NCBI GenBank assembly: GCA_021324885.1
Contig: JAJPIF010000002.1
Coordinates: 219,796 to 283,795, forward strand
DNA length: 64,000 nucleotides
Direction of reading: 5' to 3'
Source: Pseudomonadota bacterium
GTDB lineage: Bacteria > Desulfobacterota > Binatia > Binatales > Binataceae
This document shows, piece by piece, positions 7,836 to 15,481 of this stretch. The notes beneath the pieces are model-generated. The model had not been told where the DNA came from, searched no databases, and saw nothing but the letters and a program-made list of their open reading frames with translations. Each line of letters starts with the position of its first letter. The stretch's first letter is position 1. Made by a program: the position numbers and the translations under genes.

Positions 7836-8833
7836 TGAACTGTAATTTTGAAGACCGGCTGGCCCTTCGGCGCGCGGATTTCGAGGATACCGTTGCGGTA
7901 GGTGGCGCTGGCGCGGGTGAATTCCACGGTTTCAGGCAATCGCAAGGTGCGCACGAACGGAGCGCTGCTCCGCTCGCGCCATCGGCAGACCGCGCCCTCC
8001 ATCCGCGGCTCAGCTCGGCGATGGCCGGCGATCGTCAGTCCATGCCCGTCCGATGTTACCGCCAGCGTTTTCAGATCCAGGCCAGGCACATCCGCCAGGA
8101 TGATAATCTCGGTGCCGCTATCGAAAATGTTTACTTCAGGATACCGGGCGGACATGCTCGCAAGCTTCGTCCGGTCCTGCATATCCACGCGGGTAAGGAC
8201 GACCTGTCCGGCACGCGCTCCGCTTGCGGCCTCCGACAACGCAGCGGTCAGCGGCGCGCGGCTGGTGTCGGCGGCAGGCGGCAGCGCCGCTTCAGAGTCG
8301 GGAGGAGTTGACTCCAATTCGACCCCTTTGGGGCGGCGGCCCACATGGGCGCGAGAGGTTGCGGTGGATTCCGCTGCGGGCGAGCGCTGGCTGCGGTCTG
8401 AAGTTGACCCCTTGAGCTGGCTGGCCGGCTGGAGCGATGCGATGCGGTTGCGCATCTGGGCGGCTGCTTCTCTTGAGCCGAGAACTTCCTCCAGGTCGAG
8501 CCGGGTCGTGCCGCCTTTGCGCCGCTCGCGCGGGGTGCGGCGCGCGGAAGTTTCGGAAGATGGCGCTGGACGCTGATGGTCCGGTTCCACCCCTGCGATG
8601 CGGCTGCGCATCCGGGCGGCTGCTTCGTTTGATCCAAGGACCTCGGCCAGATCCAGCCGGGTCGTGCCACCACGGCGCCGCTCGCGCGGCTCCGGCCGTG
8701 CAGGCGCTTTCTGGGAAATTTGGCTGTCGCGTTTTTGCTCGGCTGCGCCGCCGGCATCGAGCTTTATGAACGTCTGCTCGATGGCCTCGGCCACGCTGTC
8801 GGGCCGGCCTCGCTCCTCAACCCCTCCCGCCAT
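7832..8833 (-). CDS. Hsp20-family protein with duplicated N-terminal motif
   Basis: The C-terminal third (from about residue 230) is an alpha-crystallin domain: FDSGTEIIILADVPGLDLK through EFTRASATYRNGILEIRAPKG. The first 225 residues are unusual for the family. They hold two tandem copies, about 52 residues apart, of a basic/amphipathic motif RERRxGGTTRLDLxEVLGS followed by EAAAxMRxRIA (about residues 50-81 and 101-133), then a Pro/Ser/Ala-rich linker. At DNA level the copies lie at about 8438-8540 and 8594-8696. GGAGG five bases before ATG 8833 supports this start. The gene overlaps the downstream Hsp20 by four bases. The repeat could recruit clients or partners, but I do not recognise it. 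Confidence 0.8.
   Translation of the reverse strand: MAGGVEERGRPDSVAEAIEQTFIKLDAGGAAEQKRDSQISQKAPARPEPRERRRGGTTRLDLAEVLGSNEAAARMRSRIAGVEPDHQRPAPSSETSARRTPRERRKGGTTRLDLEEVLGSREAAAQMRNRIASLQPASQLKGSTSDRSQRSPAAESTATSRAHVGRRPKGVELESTPPDSEAALPPAADTSRAPLTAALSEAASGARAGQVVLTRVDMQDRTKLASMSARYPEVNIFDSGTEIIILADVPGLDLKTLAVTSDGHGLTIAGHRRAEPRMEGAVCRWRERSSAPFVRTLRLPETVEFTRASATYRNGILEIRAPKGQPVFKITVQ
8438..8696 (-). repeat. Tandem in-frame duplication inside the Hsp20-like gene
   Basis: Two copies of roughly 100 bases, offset by 156 bases (52 codons), encode the GGTTRLDL/EVLGS/EAAA/MR/RIA motif twice. Both share runs such as GGGCGGCTGCTTC and CAGCCGGGTCGTGCC or close variants. Third-position differences show the duplication is not recent. 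Confidence 0.75.
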
Positions 8834-9134
8834 CATTACCTCCACGCCTTGCCGCGTACAATCACCGATCCAGGCAGCGACTGCGCAACCAATGGCGCAC
8901 AGATATTACCACATACTCGCTCTGGATACAGCATAAATCGGGATGAATAGCCAGTTGGATGCAATGTCCAGAGAAATCATATTCACAACCGGCAAATGGA
9001 ATTGTTTACAAGTGATCTGAATATCACCCGGTCTTTCCTTGACGGTCCGGTTCGCTTTCCATAACAGCCTATGTTCAAAGGTCCAGCGTCACACAAGCAA
9101 TGAAAAGAACGCCTTAGCCGTCAAGGAGGCAATA

Positions 9135-10577
9135 ATGAGTTCACGCGCCAGGCCGGCAGCCGCCGCTTTGCTTTGTTTAACACTGGCGATTAGCGCGATG
9201 GCGGCATTGGGGCTGAGCTGCGCTCTGCACCTGCTGACAGCAAACCTCATCGACACGGCCGAAGGGATCGCAGCCGGGATTGACCGGCAGATTCAGATTT
9301 CCCTGCGCCAGGCCGGCAGCGGCGATGACCCGGTGAAAAGCCTGCATGATAGTGTCGAACTGCAAAGGTTGCTGACGACCTTGCTGGCTTTGCGCAGCGG
9401 CCTGGTTTATGTGCAAATGGAAACCGCCAACGGACAAGCGCTCTGGAGCGCGGAACGAGGAGCCAACTCGATTCCCCAGGAGGCGTCCTCGCTTGACGAC
9501 TTGCGCCGCCGATCGCGCTCGCCCATGGCGCTGGCGCTGTTGCCGGCGCTGTGGAGCCCTCACACGTTCGAATTGCGCCGGCCTGTACTCGGCGGCGGTC
9601 GTAATCTTGGAACCATCGATGTCGGGGTTTCGACAGCCTCCATGGTAGACGGTGTCCACGCTCAGACCTGGCTGATGATTTGGGGCGGCGGGCTGACGAT
9701 TGGCCTGGCCTGGTTGGCGTTCTGCCTGCTCGCCGGCCCGTCCACAACTCGCGACGGCTTACGGCCCGGCGCGGCTGACAACCTGATTGAAGCAGGCTTA
9801 CGCAAGGGTCGTCGGTTGCACGGGGCTGCTTACCCGGCGGGTCGATCACCCGAGCCTGCTGGAAGATCCGACAGCAGCGATGCAACGATCACGCAGAACA
9901 TCCTGGTTGAGCTACTGGATTCAATTGGCGACGGCGCGTTGACGATTGACGGGCGCGGGATGGTAGGGTTTGCCAATTCCAAAGCGCACCTGCTTCTTGG
10001 CGCAGCCGCGGCGATGCCCGGTAAAACAATCCGGGATGCTTTGGGCAGCGAGCATCCGATGGTTCAAATACTGGAAGCGGCCGCCGCTGGTCCCGCCAGA
10101 CCGCAGCACCTGCAAATCAATGCTTACGGCTCGCACAACCGTTTGGCGACCATCAACGTCTCGACCTTTCCGGCCAATCACGAGCGCGGCCTGGTGGTGC
10201 TGCTGGGCGAGCCAACCCCGATCGATGAGATGCCGGAAGGTTTCCCGAATGCAGTGCAACCAAGGGGCCCTTTTTACCATGGCGCGCTGGTCGAAATCAC
10301 GGTCAGTGAAAAGGGAATACGGGGCATTGATCGCGGCAATCTGCGTGAACTGCTCGATTCTTATTTCGCCAGCCACGACGGCGAGGCTTCGGGATTGGCG
10401 TTGGTTGCGCAAGCGCAGGAACTGCATCGCGCCATCAGCGCGGAGCGGGCGGGTGCGGAGCAGATGCATAAGGATCGGGTGCTCGCGCGTATCCGGCTGC
10501 CGGTAGGTTCCGCTCAAGACATCCACACAACTGTGGAACCCTCAGACCCCGCTGCGCTCGTGGACCCAGGCACCTGA
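9135..10577 (+). CDS. Membrane sensor protein with PAS-like domain and no output domain
   Basis: This 480-residue protein has a membrane segment at about 8-30, an extracytoplasmic region of about 145 residues, a second membrane segment (TWLMIWGGGLTIGLAWLAFC) and a cytoplasmic part. The region ILVELLDSIGDGALTIDGRGMV to RGLVVLLGEPTPI resembles a PAS domain as found in two-component sensors. No HATPase, GGDEF or HTH motif follows. AAGGAGG at 9123-9129, five bases ahead of ATG 9135, fixes the start. After the TGA at 10575-10577 another frame stays open with coding-like third positions to a TAA at 10741-10743, so a frameshifted or lost C-terminal segment is possible. Function beyond sensing is unknown. 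Confidence 0.65.
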   Translation: MSSRARPAAAALLCLTLAISAMAALGLSCALHLLTANLIDTAEGIAAGIDRQIQISLRQAGSGDDPVKSLHDSVELQRLLTTLLALRSGLVYVQMETANGQALWSAERGANSIPQEASSLDDLRRRSRSPMALALLPALWSPHTFELRRPVLGGGRNLGTIDVGVSTASMVDGVHAQTWLMIWGGGLTIGLAWLAFCLLAGPSTTRDGLRPGAADNLIEAGLRKGRRLHGAAYPAGRSPEPAGRSDSSDATITQNILVELLDSIGDGALTIDGRGMVGFANSKAHLLLGAAAAMPGKTIRDALGSEHPMVQILEAAAAGPARPQHLQINAYGSHNRLATINVSTFPANHERGLVVLLGEPTPIDEMPEGFPNAVQPRGPFYHGALVEITVSEKGIRGIDRGNLRELLDSYFASHDGEASGLALVAQAQELHRAISAERAGAEQMHKDRVLARIRLPVGSAQDIHTTVEPSDPAALVDPGT

Positions 10578-10786
10578 ACCCATCAACCACCCGCTTCCGC
10601 CCGACGCCGGCGAATCCCAGATCAAGCCCGACGGCAAACCCGAAGCCTGGCGGTCGCGCCAATCAGATCGCGGTAAAGGGCGTGCCCCGGAACCCGCGGG
10701 CGCGATTTTATCCCTGGTGGGGGAAACCGTCATCTGGCTTTAAGACGAAAAACAAGCCATTATGTATGGCGAAGAAGGAAGGCGCC

Positions 10787-11089
10787 ATGAAGCGACAAAT
10801 CGCATTCGCCTTATCAGCGGCAGCTATTTCTTTGTTCTGCATCGCGCCCGCGTTCGCCCAGGACACCACCGAGTATCTGGGAACCACGGGCCAGTCCGCG
10901 GGCCAGATGCCCCAGGTTCAGTCGCTGGGCTCGTCGATTTCCAATCAGCTCGATAGCGAGGGTCAGGCGGTCGATCAGGGAAATCCCGCTCCCTCCTATG
11001 ACTCCGACGGTCAAGACCCGGGGCAGACGCTCGATAGCGAGGGTAGTTCGGATTCGTCGCAGGGATCCCTCGGGGACGACAGCAATTGA
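10787..11089 (+). CDS. Small secreted Ser/Asp/Gln-rich protein
   Basis: This 100-residue protein has a clear Sec signal peptide (basic MKRQ, then a hydrophobic stretch ending PAFAQD). The mature 80 residues are acidic and low-complexity, with two LDSEGxxxD/S-type units (SNQLDSEGQAVDQG and QTLDSEGSSDSSQG). ATG 10787 is chosen because a purine-rich GAAGGAAGG stands five or so bases ahead and because the signal peptide begins there. No family is recognised. It lies just after the sensor gene on the same strand, and a periplasmic or surface role is likely. Confidence 0.65.
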   Translation: MKRQIAFALSAAAISLFCIAPAFAQDTTEYLGTTGQSAGQMPQVQSLGSSISNQLDSEGQAVDQGNPAPSYDSDGQDPGQTLDSEGSSDSSQGSLGDDSN

Positions 11090-11270
11090 TCGGACCGAGA
11101 CACCGCCTGCGCGCCCTTTGAGAGCGTCGCAAAACTGCGTCCGTCATCCGGGCTTAAACCCCTTGGAAAGTCCTCAAGGGCCGCCCGAGGATTTCACCGA
11201 TCTTCACGCCCGGGCCCAGGCGTATTTGCCCGACGCGAGCTGGATCGGTTTCGAAGTCAGCGTCGAAGCG

Positions 11271-11293
11271 GTGCCATCATCAGGGGATGGCAC
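11271..11293. other. Intergenic stem-loop between convergent genes
   Basis: GTGCCATC and GATGGCAC form perfect 8-base arms around a 7-base loop. The element lies between the ends of the small secreted gene (plus) and the SMP-30 gene (minus). There is no T-run, so it would be at most a weak terminator or transcript-end stabiliser. Confidence 0.35.
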
Positions 11294-11326
11294 GGCGCGC
11301 GAAGCGGCTACAGGCCGCGATCAGCT

Positions 11327-12169
11327 CTACGGCAGGCCGGCGCCGGGAACTTCCACCTCGGTGATTTCCACGCGCGCGCTGCGTTTTTGGCGGCATTCAT
11401 CGGGTATTACCGTGTCTGCGCTCAGCACGAACAGGGTGCGCCGGCCTGGTCCGCCCAGCGCACAGGCAATGGGCATCTGGTCGCGCTTGATTCGCTCCGT
11501 AATTTCGCCGCCGCGTCTGACCCGCAGCAATTCGTGAGTGAACGGGGCGGCCACCCAAATCGCGCCCTCGGCGTCCAGGGCGATGCCGTCGGGGAGCGCC
11601 TCGCCCAATTCCGCAAACACGCGCCGATTGATAAGCGAGCCGTCGGCGGCGATGTCGAACTCCGTCAGGCGATGGCCGCCTGACTCGCCGATGACGATAG
11701 TCTTGCCGTCAGGCGGGATCACGCTGCCGTTGGGAAACTGCATCTGGGGCACTACGATGCGCGCCGAACCGTCGGGATTGACCAGGATCACCTCGGCGGG
11801 CTTTTCCTTCTCTCCCTGGAAGAAGTTGTAGCCGAAGTTGCCGACGTAGGCGCGCCCGGCGGCGTCGACCACCATGTCGTTGCATAGCGCCGACGCGAGC
11901 GAGCTCAGGTCCGCGTGGAGCTTTAAGCCGCCGTTTTCCAGCCGCAGCAACCGGCGATCGGTCATCGAAACGATCAGCATCCGGCCGTCCGGCAGCCATC
12001 CCAGCCCCGACGGCCACCCTGCAACCTCCGTGATCACCTCCAGCTTACCGTTCAAATCCACGGCGTTGACCGTATGGCCGTGCATGTCGGAGAAGTACAG
12101 CCGATCCCCATGCCAGCGTGGACCTTCAAGGAAGCAGAGCCCGTCGACGAGGACTTTGAATTGCCGCAT
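11327..12169 (-). CDS. SMP-30/gluconolactonase-family beta-propeller hydrolase
   Basis: This 280-residue protein has the six-bladed propeller signature of SMP-30/LRE enzymes, which hydrolyse sugar or other lactones with one bound divalent metal. The metal-site pieces are visible: EGPRW near the start (Glu ligand), SGLGWLPDG, CNDMVVDAAGRAYVGN (Asn and Asp region) and LPDGIALDAEGAIWVA. ATG 12169 is preferred to an upstream start because GGAGG lies nine bases ahead and the family begins close to FLEGPRW. It is divergent from the amidohydrolase pair that follows, and the two could act on products of one catabolic route. The substrate cannot be told from sequence. Confidence 0.82.
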   Translation of the reverse strand: MRQFKVLVDGLCFLEGPRWHGDRLYFSDMHGHTVNAVDLNGKLEVITEVAGWPSGLGWLPDGRMLIVSMTDRRLLRLENGGLKLHADLSSLASALCNDMVVDAAGRAYVGNFGYNFFQGEKEKPAEVILVNPDGSARIVVPQMQFPNGSVIPPDGKTIVIGESGGHRLTEFDIAADGSLINRRVFAELGEALPDGIALDAEGAIWVAAPFTHELLRVRRGGEITERIKRDQMPIACALGGPGRRTLFVLSADTVIPDECRQKRSARVEITEVEVPGAGLP

Positions 12170-12307
12170 GGTAAGCAACCTCCGGCGACCAATTGCATTT
12201 GATGCTGCGCGCGGGATTATCACATAGACCCACGATGGCGGCGCGTCAATCCAAAAAATCGCGGCCGACGCCGGGCCTGTCGCGGTGCGGGCTTTTTGGG
12301 CGCGATC

Positions 12308-12355
12308 ATGCTATAGGAGGATGCTATAGTACGAGGCCGTGGCGCGTAGTACTAT
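12308..12355 (+). promoter_or_regulatory. Candidate operator upstream of the amidohydrolase pair
   Basis: The 9-base word ATGCTATAG occurs twice at 12308-12316 and 12321-12329, 13 bases apart. The second copy runs into an inverted repeat ATAGTAC (12326-12332) and GTACTAT (12349-12355). The cluster is about 40-85 bases ahead of the start codon at 12393. Overlapping direct and inverted repeats at this distance suit a local repressor or activator site; no regulator gene is adjacent. Confidence 0.4.
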
Positions 12356-12392
12356 TTCGCCGAACCTGTTCACACGGCCATGGAGGTGCGCA

Positions 12393-13781
12393 ATGCGCGT
12401 TCAGAAATTTGCACCAATGACCAAAAATTTTGCCACCTTTGACTGCGACGCCCACGTCACCGAACCGCCGTGGCTCTGGGACCGCGCCAAGGACAATCTC
12501 AGCCGGCGCGAGTTGCGCGCACTGGAAGACACGATGTGGTTCGACGCCGAAAGCCGCCAGCTTATCGTCAACGGCAAGGCCGGGATGGGCATCGGCTCGC
12601 AGCGCATCGGCGGCACGCCGGGGATGGTCAACGTTCTGTCACTGGCCGGCCCCGGACTGAAGCACGACATCCAGCGCACCCTCAACGTCCGCAATGTCCA
12701 TCCCAGGACCGCGCTGACCAAGGAGCAGGCCGCATATATCGACCATCGCGGCTCCTATGAGCCCAAGCCGCGCCTGCGCGACATGGATATCCAGGGTATC
12801 GACCAGGTGATGATCATCCCCACCGACACCGACACCTATCCGTGGCTGCTCAACGACGTGGGGTCCAAAGCGATTTGCAAGGCCTACAACGATTGGGCGT
12901 GGGAATACTGCCAGGAGGATCCGCAGCGGTTGTACTTCGCCGCGCTCCTGCCGATGGGTAATCCGAAATTTGCCGCCGAGGAACTCCAACGCGTGGCGGC
13001 CAAGGGATGCCGCGTCGGGCTGATTCGTCCGATCGATGCGATGGGCAACTACCCAATCCAGCCCAAGTACGACGTGCTATGGAAGACCATGGAAGAAACC
13101 GGAGTGGTGTACGGGATGCATCCGTTTCCCGCCTTCGGTTCGCTCAAGCCGCCTGGCTACACCGAGCAGCATTCAGGTGCCGAACTGATCAATCTGAGCA
13201 TGCAAAGCGCCGGCCTGCCGCACGTATTCCTGACCAACGTGCAGAACTTCCAGGCCGAAGCCGCGTTGTGGGTCACGATGGTTCTGATGTCGGGCTTTTT
13301 TGAGCGCTTCCCCAAAATCCGCGCGGCTGTGTTCGAGGCGTCATCGACCTGGCTCAGCTTTCTGCTTGACGAATGCGACAAAGCCTACCGCCTGTATCGT
13401 AACGATCGCCAGCGTTATCCGCTCAAGCGGCTTCCCAGCGAAACGTTCATGGAGCATTGCGTGACGGGATTTGAGGGCGATGAAGCGCCGCCCTCGCGTC
13501 TGCCGGATTTTTACGGCAACATCCTCGCCTGGTCTTCCGACGTGTATCATCACGACGGCGACGACGCCTGGCGCGCGATCGAAACGATGCGCCGATGCGA
13601 ATTGCCGGAGTCCTACCAGGCCAAGTTCATGGGCGATAACGCGCGCCAGCTTTATCGAATCGATCCACCCAGCAGATTCATCCGCGATCGGGTGACCGAA
13701 ATCGAGCGGCCCGACTGGTGGCCCACCGAGGAAGAGGTCAAAGAGGCGCTGAAACCGGAATCCGCGATGCGTCAACAGTAG
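12393..13781 (+). CDS. Metal-dependent amidohydrolase, TIM-barrel (amidohydrolase 2 type)
   Basis: This 462-residue protein starts its barrel with FDCDAHVTEPPWLWD, a DxH form of the first metal-site motif of amidohydrolase-2/ACMSD-like enzymes. Other family features are LRDMDIQGIDQVMIIPTDT, YNDWAWEYCQEDPQRLYFAALLPM, GMHPF and the late AWSSDVYHHDG segment. Such enzymes do hydrolysis or non-oxidative decarboxylation using a single zinc or similar metal. GGAGG at 12382-12386 and ATG 12393 fit well. It shares design and orientation with the next gene, which reads as a diverged paralogue. The substrate is unknown; degradation of an aromatic or acyl compound is a reasonable guess. Confidence 0.85.
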   Translation: MRVQKFAPMTKNFATFDCDAHVTEPPWLWDRAKDNLSRRELRALEDTMWFDAESRQLIVNGKAGMGIGSQRIGGTPGMVNVLSLAGPGLKHDIQRTLNVRNVHPRTALTKEQAAYIDHRGSYEPKPRLRDMDIQGIDQVMIIPTDTDTYPWLLNDVGSKAICKAYNDWAWEYCQEDPQRLYFAALLPMGNPKFAAEELQRVAAKGCRVGLIRPIDAMGNYPIQPKYDVLWKTMEETGVVYGMHPFPAFGSLKPPGYTEQHSGAELINLSMQSAGLPHVFLTNVQNFQAEAALWVTMVLMSGFFERFPKIRAAVFEASSTWLSFLLDECDKAYRLYRNDRQRYPLKRLPSETFMEHCVTGFEGDEAPPSRLPDFYGNILAWSSDVYHHDGDDAWRAIETMRRCELPESYQAKFMGDNARQLYRIDPPSRFIRDRVTEIERPDWWPTEEEVKEALKPESAMRQQ

Positions 13782-13882
13782 ATGGTCAAGTCCGCCGAGG
13801 CCTCGAGCGAGATCGTTCGAGGCACCGGCAAATCGTTAGCCGGCTTTGCGCCGCCTGGTTTCGAAATTTTTGGGGTTAATCG

Positions 13883-15172
13883 ATGGCGAGCAGAAAAAAT
13901 TTTGCGGTATTCGACAGCGATTCGCATGTCGTCGAACCGCCCGAGCTTTGGCATAAGTATCTCGAGCCCGAGTACCGTACTCTGGGAAAGTTTGCATTGT
14001 GGCGCGAGGAAGGAAAGCTCGGATCCTACCTGAAGATCAACGGCAAGATGTTCCGGGACACCATGAATTCCAATATCCCCCGCCATGCGATCTGGCGGCC
14101 CGGGATGACGTGGGACAAGGTCGGCGAACTCGATCCCAAAGTGCGCCATCCGATGAACGAAGCGGCCTGGGATCCCCAGGCGCGCCTGCGCGACATGGAC
14201 GCGATGGGTATCGACCAGGCTTTGCTTTATCCGACCTGGTTTGCCGAGGGATTCCACCTGGTCGAGGATCCTGACGTCGCCTATGCACTGGCGCGCGCCT
14301 ACAACAACTGGATCGGCGAGTTCTGCAAGGCCGCTCCCGACCGGCTGTATGCGGCCGCAATGGTGCCGCTACAGAACATGGATTACACGCTGGAAGAGCT
14401 GCGGCGCATTGCCTCAGTGCCCTGTTTCCGCGCGGCCTTTATCCGCCCGATGTTTCTCGAAGGACGATATTTCACGCATCCTTATTACGACCCATTGTGG
14501 GCAGAACTGGAGCAGTTGGGCCTCGCTGCCGCAGTCCATCCGACGGCGGGATTATGGAACCCCGAATGGACCTCGCACGGGCCATTCGCCGAAAAAATCA
14601 AGGGCCGCCTCCAGCAGCACACCTTCATCGGCGTCAGCGGCGGAGGACCTTTCGCCGGCGGCGGACCCGGGCTGGGCAGCTTCCCCGCATCGCCGCCGTT
14701 GGGCCATCCGATCGCGCCAATCCTGGCGCCCTGGTTGGACAATCACATGTTCGTCGCCTCAACCCTGATCGGCTTTACGGTGATGCAGCGCTACCCGAAC
14801 ATGCGGGTGGTCATGTCGCATGGCAAGGCCTCGTGGATGGAGGAAGTGATCGAGAAGATGGAATCCTCGACCCGCACCATCCCGCTGGTGCATTACTACC
14901 CGGTGCGTACCGACGTGGACGAGATGTGGGAGGAAGGCCACGTGATGCTGGGGTTTGACGCTGAAGAGCGGATGATCCAGCGCCTGCCCCAGAATTTCGA
15001 AAAAAAGATCGTCTGGGGCTCGCGCTACCCGCAACACGACGCGACCAGCGCCTGGGACGCGATCGAGACCCTGACCCGGGCCAACGTGAACGAAGCGACG
15101 ATCGCGCGGATGCTCGGAATCAATGCCGCTGCGCAATTCGGTGTGGAACTGGCACAAAAAGTCGGCGTATGA
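13883..15172 (+). CDS. Second metal-dependent amidohydrolase of the pair
   Basis: This 429-residue protein begins FAVFDSDSHVVEPPELW, again with the DxH metal motif. It continues with ARLRDMDAMGIDQALLYPT, YNNWIGEFCKAAPDRLYAAAMVPL and AAVHPTAG, and ends with IVWGSRYPQHDATSAWDAIE, where the Asp of the last barrel strand is expected. It carries a glycine-rich insert (VSGGGPFAGGGPGLG) that its neighbour lacks. It lies about 100 bases after the first amidohydrolase and is probably co-transcribed with it. The two share order of motifs but differ enough to act on different substrates or on successive steps. Confidence 0.85.
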   Translation: MASRKNFAVFDSDSHVVEPPELWHKYLEPEYRTLGKFALWREEGKLGSYLKINGKMFRDTMNSNIPRHAIWRPGMTWDKVGELDPKVRHPMNEAAWDPQARLRDMDAMGIDQALLYPTWFAEGFHLVEDPDVAYALARAYNNWIGEFCKAAPDRLYAAAMVPLQNMDYTLEELRRIASVPCFRAAFIRPMFLEGRYFTHPYYDPLWAELEQLGLAAAVHPTAGLWNPEWTSHGPFAEKIKGRLQQHTFIGVSGGGPFAGGGPGLGSFPASPPLGHPIAPILAPWLDNHMFVASTLIGFTVMQRYPNMRVVMSHGKASWMEEVIEKMESSTRTIPLVHYYPVRTDVDEMWEEGHVMLGFDAEERMIQRLPQNFEKKIVWGSRYPQHDATSAWDAIETLTRANVNEATIARMLGINAAAQFGVELAQKVGV

Positions 15173-15252
15173 CCTCCTCCAAACGAAGCCGCATCGCATG
15201 CGCCCGGGAACTGGCCGCGCCGCGCCAGAGCTTTGGAATGAACTTACCAATG

Positions 15253-15281
15253 TTGACAGCCGCACTGCGGCCCGCTATGAA
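15253..15281 (+). promoter_or_regulatory. trp operon promoter (sigma-70 type)
   Basis: A perfect -35 hexamer TTGACA (15253-15258) is followed after exactly 17 bases by TATGAA (15276-15281) as the -10. Transcription would start near 15288, only a few bases ahead of the leader-peptide ATG at 15292, so the leader could be translated from a nearly leaderless message. The position just ahead of the Trp-rich leader and terminator supports it. Confidence 0.65.
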
Positions 15282-15291
15282 AGGTTTGATT

Positions 15292-15369
15292 ATGCGTTGC
15301 GAAATCAGCACGGCTCGGGCGGCTTGGCGTTGGGACGTCGGCGCACCCGCTTGGGCTGCGGTTTCGTAG
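15292..15369 (+). CDS. trpL: trp leader peptide, Trp-rich
   Basis: A 25-codon frame, MRCEISTARAAWRW...AWAAVS, holds three tryptophan codons: TGG CGT TGG at 15325-15333 and TGG at 15352-15354, in a peptide where chance would predict less than one. It sits between a good promoter and an intrinsic terminator upstream of trpE, which is the classic arrangement for translation-coupled attenuation. GAAAGG lies seven bases ahead of the ATG, but if the promoter at 15253-15281 is used, most of that would not be in the message. An in-frame ATG at 15277 is a second option. The peptide itself is not expected to have a function. Confidence 0.7.
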   Translation: MRCEISTARAAWRWDVGAPAWAAVS

Positions 15370-15427
15370 CGATACGAGACCGAAATTAATCAAAAGCCGC
15401 AGGCGGAAGCACCTGCGGCTTTTTTTT
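15347..15427 (+). terminator. trp attenuator: terminator with competing antiterminator
   Basis: AAAAGCCGCAGG (15392-15403) pairs perfectly with CCTGCGGCTTTT (15412-15423) around an 8-base loop, with a T-run ending at 15427. The leader-peptide end holds CTGCGGTTT (15356-15364), which can pair with AAGCCGCAG (15394-15402, one G-T pair) and so block the terminator. An earlier CCGC (15347-15350) can pair with GCGG (15358-15361), with the third Trp codon in the loop. These make regions 1 to 4 of a standard attenuator. Ribosome stalling at the Trp codons should favour the antiterminator and trp expression. Confidence 0.72.
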
Positions 15428-15481
15428 GTTCCAATGGTGGAACGCGCTGATTCAAACCCGATGCGGCCAAAAGGAGAGGAG

